NCBI GenBank assembly: GCA_003254885.1
Contig: QANT01000760.1
Coordinates: forward strand, 1-64,000
Source: Purshia tridentata
Lineage: Eukaryota; Streptophyta; Magnoliopsida; Rosales; Rosaceae
Direction: 5' to 3'
DNA: 64,000 bases
Below the pieces are notes generated by a model. The model worked only from the letters and a program-made list of their open reading frames with translations, was not told the DNA's origin and ran no database searches. Below, piece by piece: positions 11,460-21,517 of this stretch (position 1 is the first letter of the stretch; the number at the start of each line of letters is the position of its first letter). A program made the position numbers and the translations under genes.

Positions 11460-12446
11460 TAAGTGAAGCTGAATATAGTTTGATGTTGAGCCCATTGTTT
11501 GCATTGATTTACTGATAATTCTAGTAGCTGCTTGCTGCTTGCGGCTTGCTTAGACTGATTTTGTTGAGGGCCTTCCCTTGTGGGTTGTTTTTAGCTTCTC
11601 AACAATGTAGGCTTGAGACTCATTTTGTTGTTTATGCGGAATATTTTCCCATGATTTAGATCCAATTGAGTGTAGTTTTGTGTACATGTTGCTATCTGCA
11701 GGGTGCTAACCCACCCTTTCTGAATTAGGGAGTAGATATGGTATAGAAGTTGGAACAAACATGTTAGTCCCAGAAGATACTACCACGGTTGCTTGTCGTT
11801 TTATTTTTTCTCTTTCTTGTTGCCATGAAGGCAATGTCTGGATGATATTGCTGTTGAATATTATTCCTGTAGATTTTGCTTGGATTGATGAGAATAGTTT
11901 ATATTTGGTAAAGCAATTCACCCTTGAATTGTGCTATATGCTGTTTCTTTTGAATTGCTTAGAATAGGTTGGGCTAATTTAACTTGTATGTAAATTGTTG
12001 GAGTAGAAGTTGAAATGAAAGAGTAGTTGATCCATAGTTCAGTTGAGGAGGATGCATGATTTATTTATATCAAATGCCTTGCTTTTTGTCCACATTACTT
12101 AATATCAATTATGTTAAAATATATTATGTTTTATTAAAATATGCTTTGTGAAAAAAACTTGCATGTCCCCGTTAGAGGGAACATTTTCTATTTAGCGGAA
12201 ACTGACAAGTTTCTTTCCATTTATTTTGATATAAAAAAGAGTAAAATTCAAAAAAGTTGAGGCATGTAAATTAATGTACTCAAAATACGAGAAATTCGAG
12301 AATGCGACTGTCATGGTGCTATTTCTCTCAAAATAGGATTCCACCCAATCTCTTACCTTTGGTTAGTCCAAGTAGTAAAGAGTGTGTGGGTCCTGTCCTG
12401 TGGAATCCGGATCCGGATCCGGATGGTGTAACCAACTATGGATTAG
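11456..12446. repeat. Copy 2 of the ARF17 intron and 3' flank (A2+B2), exon 2 deleted
   Basis: 11456-12147 matches ARF17 intron 5083-5815, and 12149-12446 matches ARF17 3'-flank 8801-9034. The roughly 3 kb between them in copy 1 (5816-8800, with ARF exon 2) is absent, so this is a decayed ARF17 tail. Copy 2 has an insertion of GGATCC-type hexamer repeats (about 12400-12425) and lacks about 43 bp of A1. Open frames inside are shared with the intron and are not genes. Confidence 0.88.
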
Positions 12447-12713
12447 GATCCGAATCATCTTGCTGAAGCCCATATGGCATATCCACCTCTAGAAGGAAAG
12501 TAGAAAACTGAAAACTGGTTTTGTGTTTAATATTTTAGAAACCAACAACACAAATCTGAATCCCATTGAAGTCGACTTGCAGACAAGTGCACCTCTGCCA
12601 TCTCTCTCTCTCTCTGTCTTTGTCTGAAACGTAGGAGGTGGGTTTTAGGCCTCTCAATCCATACAACACTCACAGTCGACTAGTAGCGTGTCCATTGTCA
12701 ACGCCTTTGTTTA

Positions 12714-15515
12714 ATGGCGAGTTCTTTGTTTCTCCCAAACCACACTTTGATAGCTCCGCGTCCTTTTCTCTCTGCTTCCTTCTCCTCAAAACCTCAACAC
12801 CTGCCTTCTCCTCCAAAGCCTCTTCTAGGGTTTTCTCTCACAAAATCTTCCTCCGTAATTATTAATCAGACCAGCAGCAGCAGGCGTGCCTCTTCCTTCA
12901 AATCCCATCTCGCTCCTAAAGACCCAGCTCCCACAGTACGTACGCTTCTCTTCTTTCTCTCATTTCTAATTTTATGCTTTCAAAATTATTGTTGTATATA
13001 CTTGCCTTGTTCATCTCTTGGGTATTGGAAATTTGGGTGAAATTTCCAAAATTTTTATATGGGTGTGTGAGGGTTTGGATTAAGTTCAAGTTGAAATCTT
13101 GCTTTGGTGGCATTTGATATCTTAGGCATAGTGTTGCAACTGTGCAAAAACTTTTCTGGGTGTGTTTTTAAAAAGAAGAAGCATGAGTCAGTAGTTCTAG
13201 TTACTTTGTTTCCAGTTGAACAATCAAGCATTTCCCTTTGTTTAGATTCTGATATATGCATTTAAATGACTTGTTTATGCTAAAGCCTGAGGGCTAGTAT
13301 ACTCATGAGTCATGTATCTTTCAAGTACCATTTCTACTATGTCATCTCCAACCCCTTTTGCAGTTATAAGTTTTATTCTTAAATTCTGGGAATTCCAATG
13401 ATTTTTCTACTCATATTCACTAATCAACACTCTTCAAACTTAAATTTGTATATTTCATTTTTGCTTTGATTCTTCCTGTATGTAGTTATTTGTTTTGTTT
13501 TTATGTATATTTACATTCTCACTTATTAAAAATATATGTATTTTATGTCTAGACAAATGCCAAAGAGGGCCATAGTCATAGTAAAGTAGAAACCTCTGAA
13601 AGTGGAGCAGATCAACAGAATTTGTCTGGTTTGAGGACCCTCCTTAAAGTTTACAAGAAAGCTATTCTTTGTGGCGATGAAAAAACGGCATCTGAAGTTG
13701 AGGCCAGCATAGAAGTAATAGAAAATAAGAAGAATGAATTAGTCCAGAAAGTATCATCTATGTCTACAGAGGTAGCATTTGGGAAGGAGAAATTTATCCG
13801 CTTACAAGCAGATTTTGATAATTGTAGAAAAAGATTTGAGAAGGAGAGACTTACCGTACAGACTGATGCCCAAGGAGAGGTAATTGAGAGCCTTTTGTCT
13901 ATGGCTGACAATTTTGAGAGAGCCAAACAACAAATTAAACCTGAAACTGAGAAGGAAAAAAAGATTGATGCAAGTTACCAGGGTATATACAAGCAATTTG
14001 TTGAGATTATGAAAAGCTTGCATGTCGCTGCCGTGCCAACTCTGGGAAAGCCTTTTGATCCTTCGGTAAGTGTAGGCTTTTAAGAATTACTTGGTTCAAC
14101 GTATGTTATAAATATTAAGTCATATCTTTTTCTTACCGCTTTTTCATGCCTATTTTCTAACCAGATTCTAAAAATAAATTAAAATTCAATCCTGATTATG
14201 TTTACCTTTTAAGGATTTAAATTAAGACCTTTTCTTTGGCCCAAAATGATGACAATATTTTACTCCATGTTTGGAAGGGTAGTTGAGGTAGAATGCCCAG
14301 GGGAAATGAAAGGAATGATACAGAAAAGAAAGGATGCAAATCTCTCCCCCGATACAAATTTTATAAGATCTTTCTCTTTCTTTCCCCCATGTTCACCCAA
14401 AGGTGGATGGATTGTTTTGGTAAGCTTCTCCTCTACCCTCTCCCTTCTATTGATTGGAGGAGAAGCTGTCTTTCGTTCTATTTGTTCCTCCTCTCTCATT
14501 CCAAAATACTATCAGTATTTGTTGTACTTAGGGATGGAACATTCTTGTACTGGAATTGTTGTGTGTGTGCATGCGTGCTTTAGTATAAAATCTGAGACCT
14601 ATATATTCAACTTTTAATTAGGAAAATTTTGGGACAAGATTAATTAGATTTGAAGGCCCTGGTACATGCTCTAAGTTTTGGGTAGTTTTTGGTCTCTTCT
14701 ATCTTTTCTACTATTTCTCAAGTGGCTGATCAAATTTTTCGATGGGTAAGCTTTCATATGAAACTGCCACATGGGTTCAGGAGAGCATGGAATACTGTCC
14801 AGTCTCTTCTATCTTTGAATTTCCGGGGCCTTAATGGAAACTAGGAGATTGTCCTTTCGACCTGTGCTTTCTTGACTTCATTATTAGCCCTTCTCAGTGA
14901 TTTTAGGTTTGGAGGTTTCATTAAGGATCCAATGTGGAAGATATTAGCCAAAAGATAGCAGAAGAATTTTCTGTTATACCAGTCAATGTAACTGGGATGT
15001 AACATCTTTTGAATGGTGCATGTAGCTTTATTAATTTCCCACTGTAGTTCATCTGTCAAAAATGACCTGGACTCAGCATCCCGTTCTTATTTGTTTAGCT
15101 TCTTATTGATTTAAGGGTGATAGCATGATATCTTCTTTGTTATAGAAGATATAGTATCGTCTAAATCAGGAACCTCGATGATGACTAACAGGAAGGCTTG
15201 TTATCTGGTGGTCATATTAAATTGATATGCAACTTTTCTTTCTTTCTGCCACCAACTGGTCTGTAAACTCATAAATTTTCCCGTGCCATTTTTAAAATTT
15301 TCAACTCTGTTCAGCTGCACGAAGCTGTTGCACGCGAAGAGTCTCAAGAATTCAGGGAAGGGATTATAATTCAAGAAATCCGCCGTGGCTTTTTACTTGG
15401 AGATCGACTTCTAAGACCTGCAATGGTTAAAGTCTCTACAGGGCCTGGCACTAAGAAATCTGCTGCTGGGAAGTCTGGGTTACCTGCAACAGCTGCTGGG
15501 GTGGAGAAACGATAA
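12714..15515 (+). CDS. CGE1: Chloroplast GrpE, nucleotide exchange factor for Hsp70
   Basis: The exons are 12714-12935, 13553-14065 and 15315-15515, all phase 0, giving 311 aa. GrpE releases ADP from DnaK-type Hsp70 so it can rebind ATP. The first ~70 residues are Ser/Pro/Lys-rich with few acidic residues, as in a chloroplast transit peptide ([19 protein letters not shown]). A long helical region (about 110-190) leads to the GrpE beta domain: [22 protein letters not shown], then [20 protein letters not shown], the family signature. The C-terminal tail is short and Lys/Ala-rich. It sits between the two CLE copies and was probably lost from copy 1 of the duplicated segment. I cannot tell which Arabidopsis paralogue (CGE1 or CGE2) it corresponds to; a mitochondrial location is less likely but possible. 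Confidence 0.93.
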
Positions 15516-17052
15516 TTTTTCTTACAGAAGCTGAATTAGGTGAAAGGATATATTTGCTTCCATCAGCCAATCTGGCATTTCTTTTCTTTGGAATCTGTTC
15601 TTTGAAAGTTTGTGAGGTATAAAATTTCAATTGTCACATAAAATTGTAACTCTGAATGTTAATGTAATAACCACATGGTTCTTTATAAGAAAGTGCAGCT
15701 CATTGAGTAGATGATCATTACAGTGTATTTTCTCACGTATTGCACTCCACCACATGCATGCCTTATTTACTTGTTAGATAATTTTCTTGTATTTAATTTT
15801 AACAATATTACAAGTATTGTTCGTACTTGGACACTTCAGGGATGCTTTATAAAACCCCTCTGGTTTTGGTAAAGTTGGAAATGTCCTCCCCTTAACTTAT
15901 TCATGGGTGTGACTAGTTTTAATTTAAAAACCCAACCAACAAAAAGTAAATAAATAAATAAGACAAAAAAAAAGAAGAGCTGACTTGTATTTACACCAAG
16001 AAAGTCGATCTATTGGGGTATGCGACAACCTAACAAACGCCCAAACTTTATCATAAGCCTGTCTTCAACTTTGAATTCAATATTACAGGTACGACAAAAG
16101 AAAGTTGACAGTTTAAGTTAATTTTGACTTGTTTAAATCCTAACCATGAATGTGAGTTCGCACACTCAAAAAGTGTTGTGCATCCATTTCCTCATTTGCT
16201 CATGCTTGAATATATAATACTAATACATGACTAAGATTAGAAAGTAAGTAAAAATAAGAAGAGAATCTGGATCCCATTTAAACGTTAAATAAGTTTAAAT
16301 TTGACCACTTTATAAAATTTTAGGTTTCTTTAGGTTAAAAGGGATTCTAAGACTATGGGAATCGAACTCTGGTTGTGAGTGTATGGATTAGTACAGTTTT
16401 ACTGGAACATATGGACTTCATCTTAAATACCAGAAGTATTGTCCTTTTGAATTCTATGAGCTGCCAATATATATAGGTTTAGAGGAAAAATTAATTTACG
16501 GAGGCCAACTTTTATGGCTCTCCAATAAGTTCAATAACTACTGCACGCTGCGTATGGACAAGGCTATGACTTGGCACACAACTTTTCTTAGGAATATGGA
16601 AGCATACCAAGAGAAATAACTGGGTTGATAGAAATACCTAATTATCAATTAGATTCTAAACATTCAAGGACCCCCTTCGTATCTTACTATATTTTCCATA
16701 CACATAGTAAGTGGCACTTCATCCAAGGGAGGCACTATATATATAAACTTTTTTTCTCATGACATTCATAATAATAAAAATCATCTTTACATAATTAGAA
16801 TTACTTTCAAAAGAAAAAAAAAATTAAGATAATTAACTTATTCTTAATTTAATTAATCGTTAAGTATCTCTAACAAAAGTAAGCATTTTTTTATAAAATG
16901 AGCAGGACAGATCAACTTTTGCCATTGAAAAATATATAAAATGATTCACTTGGATTTACAAATGCAAGTTGCAACACAAGAAACCCTATTTCATTTCTTA
17001 TGTAAAAAATAATTATTTAGAAAATACATGCCATAATATATTAACAAAAATA
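15516..17052. other. Intergenic DNA between GrpE and CLE
   Basis: GrpE 3' UTR occupies the first ~200 bases. The rest is AT-rich with no supported gene or clear mobile element. Confidence 0.5.
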
Positions 17053-17429
17053 ATAGAGAAATTAATCAAAAAGAAAAATGAATTAATTAGAGGGGAGGGG
17101 GTGGCAGTGTCCCCCTGGTCCCTATTTGGCTCCGCCACTGCACATAGTTGACTGTAGATTGGTGGGATAATTATTTTGTAGTAGGCATGCACTGCATTCG
17201 TGCAATGGAAATTCCCTTTTGCGGCTGAGCTCTACAGTGGAATCCTTCATGTTTCTGTAATTTAATTGCATGAAAAAATGAATCAGAACAGATAGCTGTG
17301 GATTTGTCAATTGGATTGAATGAATGGTATGGGAAATGCACTATAGGATGGTCAACGAATCAAACTTCTTCCACATTGATTCAATTCATTTGTAATTATC
17401 GGATAATGATAGGCATGGATGTCTCTCGT

Positions 17430-17442
17430 TCTCTATATATAC
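17430..17442 (+). promoter_or_regulatory. TATA-like box of the CLE gene
   Basis: TCTATATATACAT lies about 90 bases before the CLE ATG. That fits a TATA box with a leader of about 55-60 bases. The same context is present in the disabled copy upstream of 9508. Confidence 0.5.
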
Positions 17443-17527
17443 ATACCCACACACACACACACTCTTGCATCCAAACATTCTAGCTTTGAGTCTCTACATC
17501 AAGTGGTTTTGAGACTCCAATTTGATA

Positions 17528-17743
17528 ATGGGTAGCATGAACTTATGGCTATGTATTTTTCTGGTTTTGCTTTGCTTTCTGGGTAACGAAGCTCGGGTTC
17601 CTGGCTCGTCCTCAAACAAGGGCAGCCGGACAATAATGGAGACTGCTAATGAAGTGCTGAAGGCCAGTATTGTGAGACAAGTCGGAAGGCATTTCGAGTC
17701 CAAGCGACGGAGTCCTGCTGGACCTGATCCATACCATCACTAG
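17528..17743 (+). CDS. CLE-family secreted signalling peptide precursor
   Basis: The gene is a single exon of 71 aa. Residues 1-22 form a signal peptide (MGSMNLWLCIFLVLLCFLG, cleavage probably after GNEA). A variable basic region of about 35 residues follows. The C-terminus is a complete CLE dodecapeptide, RRSPAGPDPYHH, which fits the family pattern R-x-x-P-x-G-P-D/N-P-x-H-H/N, with the prolines usually hydroxylated and the peptide sensed by leucine-rich-repeat receptor kinases such as CLV1/BAM types. Arg at position 2 and Tyr at position 10 are not typical. The true start is the ATG at 17528, in the context AATTTGATAATGG. It is the only intact copy of three CLE sequences in this window. I cannot assign it to a numbered Arabidopsis CLE. 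Confidence 0.92.
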   Translation: MGSMNLWLCIFLVLLCFLGNEARVPGSSSNKGSRTIMETANEVLKASIVRQVGRHFESKRRSPAGPDPYHH

Positions 17744-17790
17744 TAAGATGTACCTGGCCATAAAACTCAGAGCTTACTTACAAATGTGAG

Positions 17791-18600
17791 GAAGGCCAAG
17801 AGGCATATAATAAAGATTTCCTTAAAATGCAAAATAGATGTAAGTTTTGTTTGGTGAGTAATAAAGTCCTGTAACTTGTGGTTGTGTGCTTCCACACCGT
17901 GATTTAGTCTTTACTGTGAAGTTTAGATGCGATTTTACAGGAAAAAATGTTTGTTATGTTGACTACAGACAGTGGTTTCAGAATTGTTGATTATAGCATT
18001 CATGTGTTAAAGAATAAGGTCTCCCCCCATGTTCTGATAGCACTATTTTGAATTATAGAATTTAATTAACAATTTAACAATAGCAGTCTCATCCACTTGG
18101 TTTATTTAATAAGCAAAGTCAATCACACCCAAATTAAAAAAAGAACAAAGTCAACAAACAAAAAAACATACATAAAAGAGACAAAAGATACCTAACTAAC
18201 TTTTCCACGTTCTTGCTTCTTTTGGGACATCAACACCTTCCAAACACTGGGAGAATTACATGGTGGGAATGTCTGTTGGTCTTGCATCCTCCAGACTTTG
18301 GCTCCATAGAAGGACCAATGTGGGAGCCAACTTTCAAAACTTGCCCTTTACAGTTGCTGGTGAGTTTGTGATACATGCTGCACAAGAATTCTCCCTTGAT
18401 CAAACAGCACCAAATTGATGTTTTCCCCCATTTTTTTTCTTTTTTTCTATTTTAGCATTTAGAGAGTTGGGCAAGAAATTCTTCATGGGCTCTTATGGCT
18501 CTTAACACCATCAGGAATTAACTTCCAAAACTTACGATTTGGGTAAAAGTAGTGACTATCCATGTGCGAAACTATGCATCCCATGCTTCTGATGGTGATA
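17791..18600. other. Intergenic DNA after CLE
   Basis: CLE 3' UTR is followed by AT-rich sequence and probably the far downstream part of the minus-strand PPR transcript. No gene is seen. Confidence 0.45.
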
Positions 18601-18949
18601 GAAGCAAATGATCTCCCTCTCATCAATCTTAGATACCTTCCGCTGATCCCTGGCAGTCAATACATATCAAATTCTTAAATATGTTGATAGAAGGATTAGC
18701 ATCTGAAAGAGATGACATCGACAACCTTTCACTGTGTAAGCAAGAATAAGGGACAACCTCTTCATCTGCTCATTTTTGTACTCACAAAACATGATTATGA
18801 GGGAGTCACCCGGCACCCTCCACTTGTCAGTCAACTTCTCCCACGTCTCTAAAGGTTTCCTACAGCTTAAAATGTGACCTCTTCCTTCAAATGTTTGCAA
18901 ATTAGTATTTACATCCAACACTGCTAAGAGTCATCAAATTACAATTTTC

Positions 18950-19315
18950 CGTGGAAGTCCTCAACTTCTGCATGGAATCCCACATCCCAAAAGAGACATA
19001 TTGGAGAGAAACACACCACTGAGTACGTTATTTGGTTTGAGTTGAAAAAAAATTTCTGTTCCGGCTCTTTCTTCAGTATTTCAATTTAAATGAACTCCTC
19101 CAAGCTCATAGAAGACTAGTTCGGATAAAGAATCAGGTACGTAGGCATTCATCCAATGAAGTCAAGAACCTTGTCTAATAAAACTAGCACTACCCAAATA
19201 ACCAGCCATCCACGTGCCTAAACAAAAGCCATCACAAAAGTCTTCAATGATTTGAGAATTTCATCCTTCTTCCACTAAACTATCATGACCACAAGCTCAA
19301 AGAACAGACTAATGG
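18950..19315 (-). pseudogene. Decayed C-terminal (E-type) region of the PPR gene
   Basis: Directly after the PPR stop, shifted by one base, the minus strand reads FN(H*)SVL*ACGHDSLVEEG*. This aligns with the usual TFNAVLSACSHGGLVEEGW of plant PPR proteins but has three stops. Further on, ELVFYELGGVHLN and FFQLKPNN...FLSNM resemble the E-motif pattern ELAAKKLFELEPNN...LLSNIY. The gene therefore once continued and has lost its end by frameshift and stops. Confidence 0.65.
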
Positions 19316-21517
19316 TTAAATGTCAGGCTCAACCGCCGCTAATTCCATTTGTCCAAACAAGGCAATTGCATTCTTGGCCATTCCATTAGTTGAATAAGCA
19401 GATAGCATGGCATTATCTTTTTTAACTTCAAAGTCAAAAACTGATTTGGCTTCCTTGATACTACCACACTTAGCATACATGCCTATCAAGGCACTTGAAA
19501 GGATATTATCTGACTGATCGAGCTGACTCTTTATGATATAGCCATGTAATTGTCTTCCAAATCTCAGAGCTTCCATATCATCAAAAGTGAGGAAAAGTGT
19601 CATGAGTGTAATAGAGCTTGGTCCAAGACCTTCTTCCAGCATTTCACAGAAAAGTTTAAGTGCAAGGTCCACCTGAATGTTGTTGACATAGCCTGCTATC
19701 AAAGCATTCCAACAGATTGTGTTTCTATCCTCAATTCTCCTAAATACTTTAGTTGCTGAAACAATATCATGACATTTTGAATACATGTCAACCAATGCAC
19801 TTGAGATATAGCAATTAGGCTCAAAGCCATTCCTCACCGTGTATCCATGGATTTCCTTTCCTTGGCATAGTAGATTGAGATCAGCACAAGCTGCAAGAGC
19901 ACCAGCAATGGTAATGGAGTTTGGTTGGGTTGACTCAGGTAGCACATCATTAGCAAAGCAACCACTGGATGGGGATTGCAAGGTCCGGAACAATTTCAAA
20001 GCTTCAAAACTAAGTCCAAATTGTTGAAAACCAGAAATTAAAACGTTGAAAGAAATAATATTCGGCTTCAAATTCATCTGGACCATCTCATAAAGCAACT
20101 CATATGCCTCATTTTTTTGCCCATTTCTTGCATGGCCAGCCAATATTGTGTTATAAGATACCACATCAGGTTTTAAGGCATGATGATGCATCACTCTAAG
20201 AAGCGCTAATCCCTTCTTTGTTTCTCCTGCATTCACATAAGCTGCAATCATCTCATTCCACATAGCGGTGCTTTTGTTCTCGGCCTTGGAAAATATCTTC
20301 TCCGCGTAATCTTTCATCCCACATTTTGCATACATATCAATTAACGAACCTTCCACATGAATGTTCTCACAAAGCTGACGCTTCAGAGAAAATCCATGAA
20401 CTGCCCTGCCTAAGTTTAGATCTTTCAGGCCTGCACAAGCTGGTAAAATGCTTGCAATTGTAACATAATTTGGATCCTCAGGGAAAAATAACATATTATA
20501 GAATGCATCCAAAGCATCCTCAAAATATTTATTCTGAACACAACCCGAAATGATTCCATTCCAAGAATTTACCCTCGGCCTCATACCTTCCTCTTGCATT
20601 GCTTCCAAATAATGAAGAGCCAAATCAATCTCTCCATTCCGTGCAATTCCCGATACAAGCGAATTCCAAGAGATCAAATCTGTCTTGACCCCATTGAGCT
20701 GCATGGAATGGAAAACCTCTGTTGCCTCATCAAAAAGGCCTTCATTCATGTAAGCAGAAACAAGGGCAGTCCACGAAACCACATCCCTTTCCTTCATTGC
20801 ATCAAAAACACTTACTGCGAACCCGAAATATCCACAGTTGGCATAAAAATCAATAAGCGCATTCCCCACAAAAACATCTGAGTCCAACTCCTTCCTTATC
20901 ACAAACCCATGAATCATTTTACCAAACCTCAGCATCCCCATCACTGCAGAGGCTTTTAGAACAGTAGGTACAACGTATTTATCAGGTAGCTTGCCCTCAT
21001 CAACCATCAACTTAAACACCAAGAACAGGTCTTCCCACTGCTCTGACCGACAATACGCGCTTATCAAAGCTGCGTAAGCAGGTATTGTTCGCTCGGGAAT
21101 ATCGTTGAACAACTTACGGGCATAGTCTAAGAACTCCTCATTCTTGGAGTACAGCATAGCAAGCTTGTTTCCTACCCATCTATTCTCTTCAAAAGCGTTA
21201 AACTTCAGAGCTTGAGCATGAATTTGTCTACAGTCAGACACACGCTTACTCTTCAGTAAAGAAAGGCAATGACCCATCTCAGAACTGGTTTCAGCCTTTA
21301 GATTATTGCTGAGGTTGATGTTCTTTTTGGCGGTAAAAGTGAGATGGGGTTGTGGGTTTGCTTGGTTTGACAGTGTGGTGGTGGTTAAAACGTGGGTTGT
21401 GTCTGTGGAAGCCCGAAATTTGAACTTGGGTGTGTGGGAATTGTTGGGTGTTTGTGAGACAGAGGCGTCAATGAATAAGGGGTTGTTAGGATGCAGAGCA
21501 CTCCGAACAACCTCCAT
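19316..21517 (-). CDS. Pentatricopeptide repeat protein, PLS class, C-terminally truncated
   Basis: This single exon encodes 733 aa from ATG 21517, the first in-frame ATG. The frame is open further up to 21598 but only from TTG. PPR proteins of this class bind organelle RNA in a one-repeat-per-base manner, mostly for editing or stability. The N-terminus (MEVVRSALHPNNPLF, then Ser/Thr-rich) suits an organelle transit peptide. From about residue 80 there are ~15 or more tandem helical repeats of P, L and S type, e.g. RDVVSWTALVSAYMNEGLFD, PDVVSYNTILAGHARNGQKN and NALIDFYANCG. The last repeat loses a few residues (KKDNAMLSAYS instead of the usual KKDxxxWNAMLSAYS), and the protein stops at VEPDI with no E or DYW domain. 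Either a truncated functional protein or a young pseudogene. Confidence 0.8.
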   Translation of the reverse strand: MEVVRSALHPNNPLFIDASVSQTPNNSHTPKFKFRASTDTTHVLTTTTLSNQANPQPHLTFTAKKNINLSNNLKAETSSEMGHCLSLLKSKRVSDCRQIHAQALKFNAFEENRWVGNKLAMLYSKNEEFLDYARKLFNDIPERTIPAYAALISAYCRSEQWEDLFLVFKLMVDEGKLPDKYVVPTVLKASAVMGMLRFGKMIHGFVIRKELDSDVFVGNALIDFYANCGYFGFAVSVFDAMKERDVVSWTALVSAYMNEGLFDEATEVFHSMQLNGVKTDLISWNSLVSGIARNGEIDLALHYLEAMQEEGMRPRVNSWNGIISGCVQNKYFEDALDAFYNMLFFPEDPNYVTIASILPACAGLKDLNLGRAVHGFSLKRQLCENIHVEGSLIDMYAKCGMKDYAEKIFSKAENKSTAMWNEMIAAYVNAGETKKGLALLRVMHHHALKPDVVSYNTILAGHARNGQKNEAYELLYEMVQMNLKPNIISFNVLISGFQQFGLSFEALKLFRTLQSPSSGCFANDVLPESTQPNSITIAGALAACADLNLLCQGKEIHGYTVRNGFEPNCYISSALVDMYSKCHDIVSATKVFRRIEDRNTICWNALIAGYVNNIQVDLALKLFCEMLEEGLGPSSITLMTLFLTFDDMEALRFGRQLHGYIIKSQLDQSDNILSSALIGMYAKCGSIKEAKSVFDFEVKKDNAMLSAYSTNGMAKNAIALFGQMELAAVEPDI

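Larger units (their letters stand above)
17053..17790. repeat. CLE-containing block, copy 2 (C2)
   Basis: This is the partner of 9047-9775. It differs by a few short insertions and deletions, such as about 30 extra bases near 17180-17208 and a shorter CA/AT tract upstream of the CLE start. Confidence 0.9.

Noticed and set aside
18667-18921. 84-codon minus-strand frame downstream of the PPR stop
   Set aside because: It might be part of the decayed PPR tail, but the peptide shows no PPR, E or DYW motif and the link is not supported.
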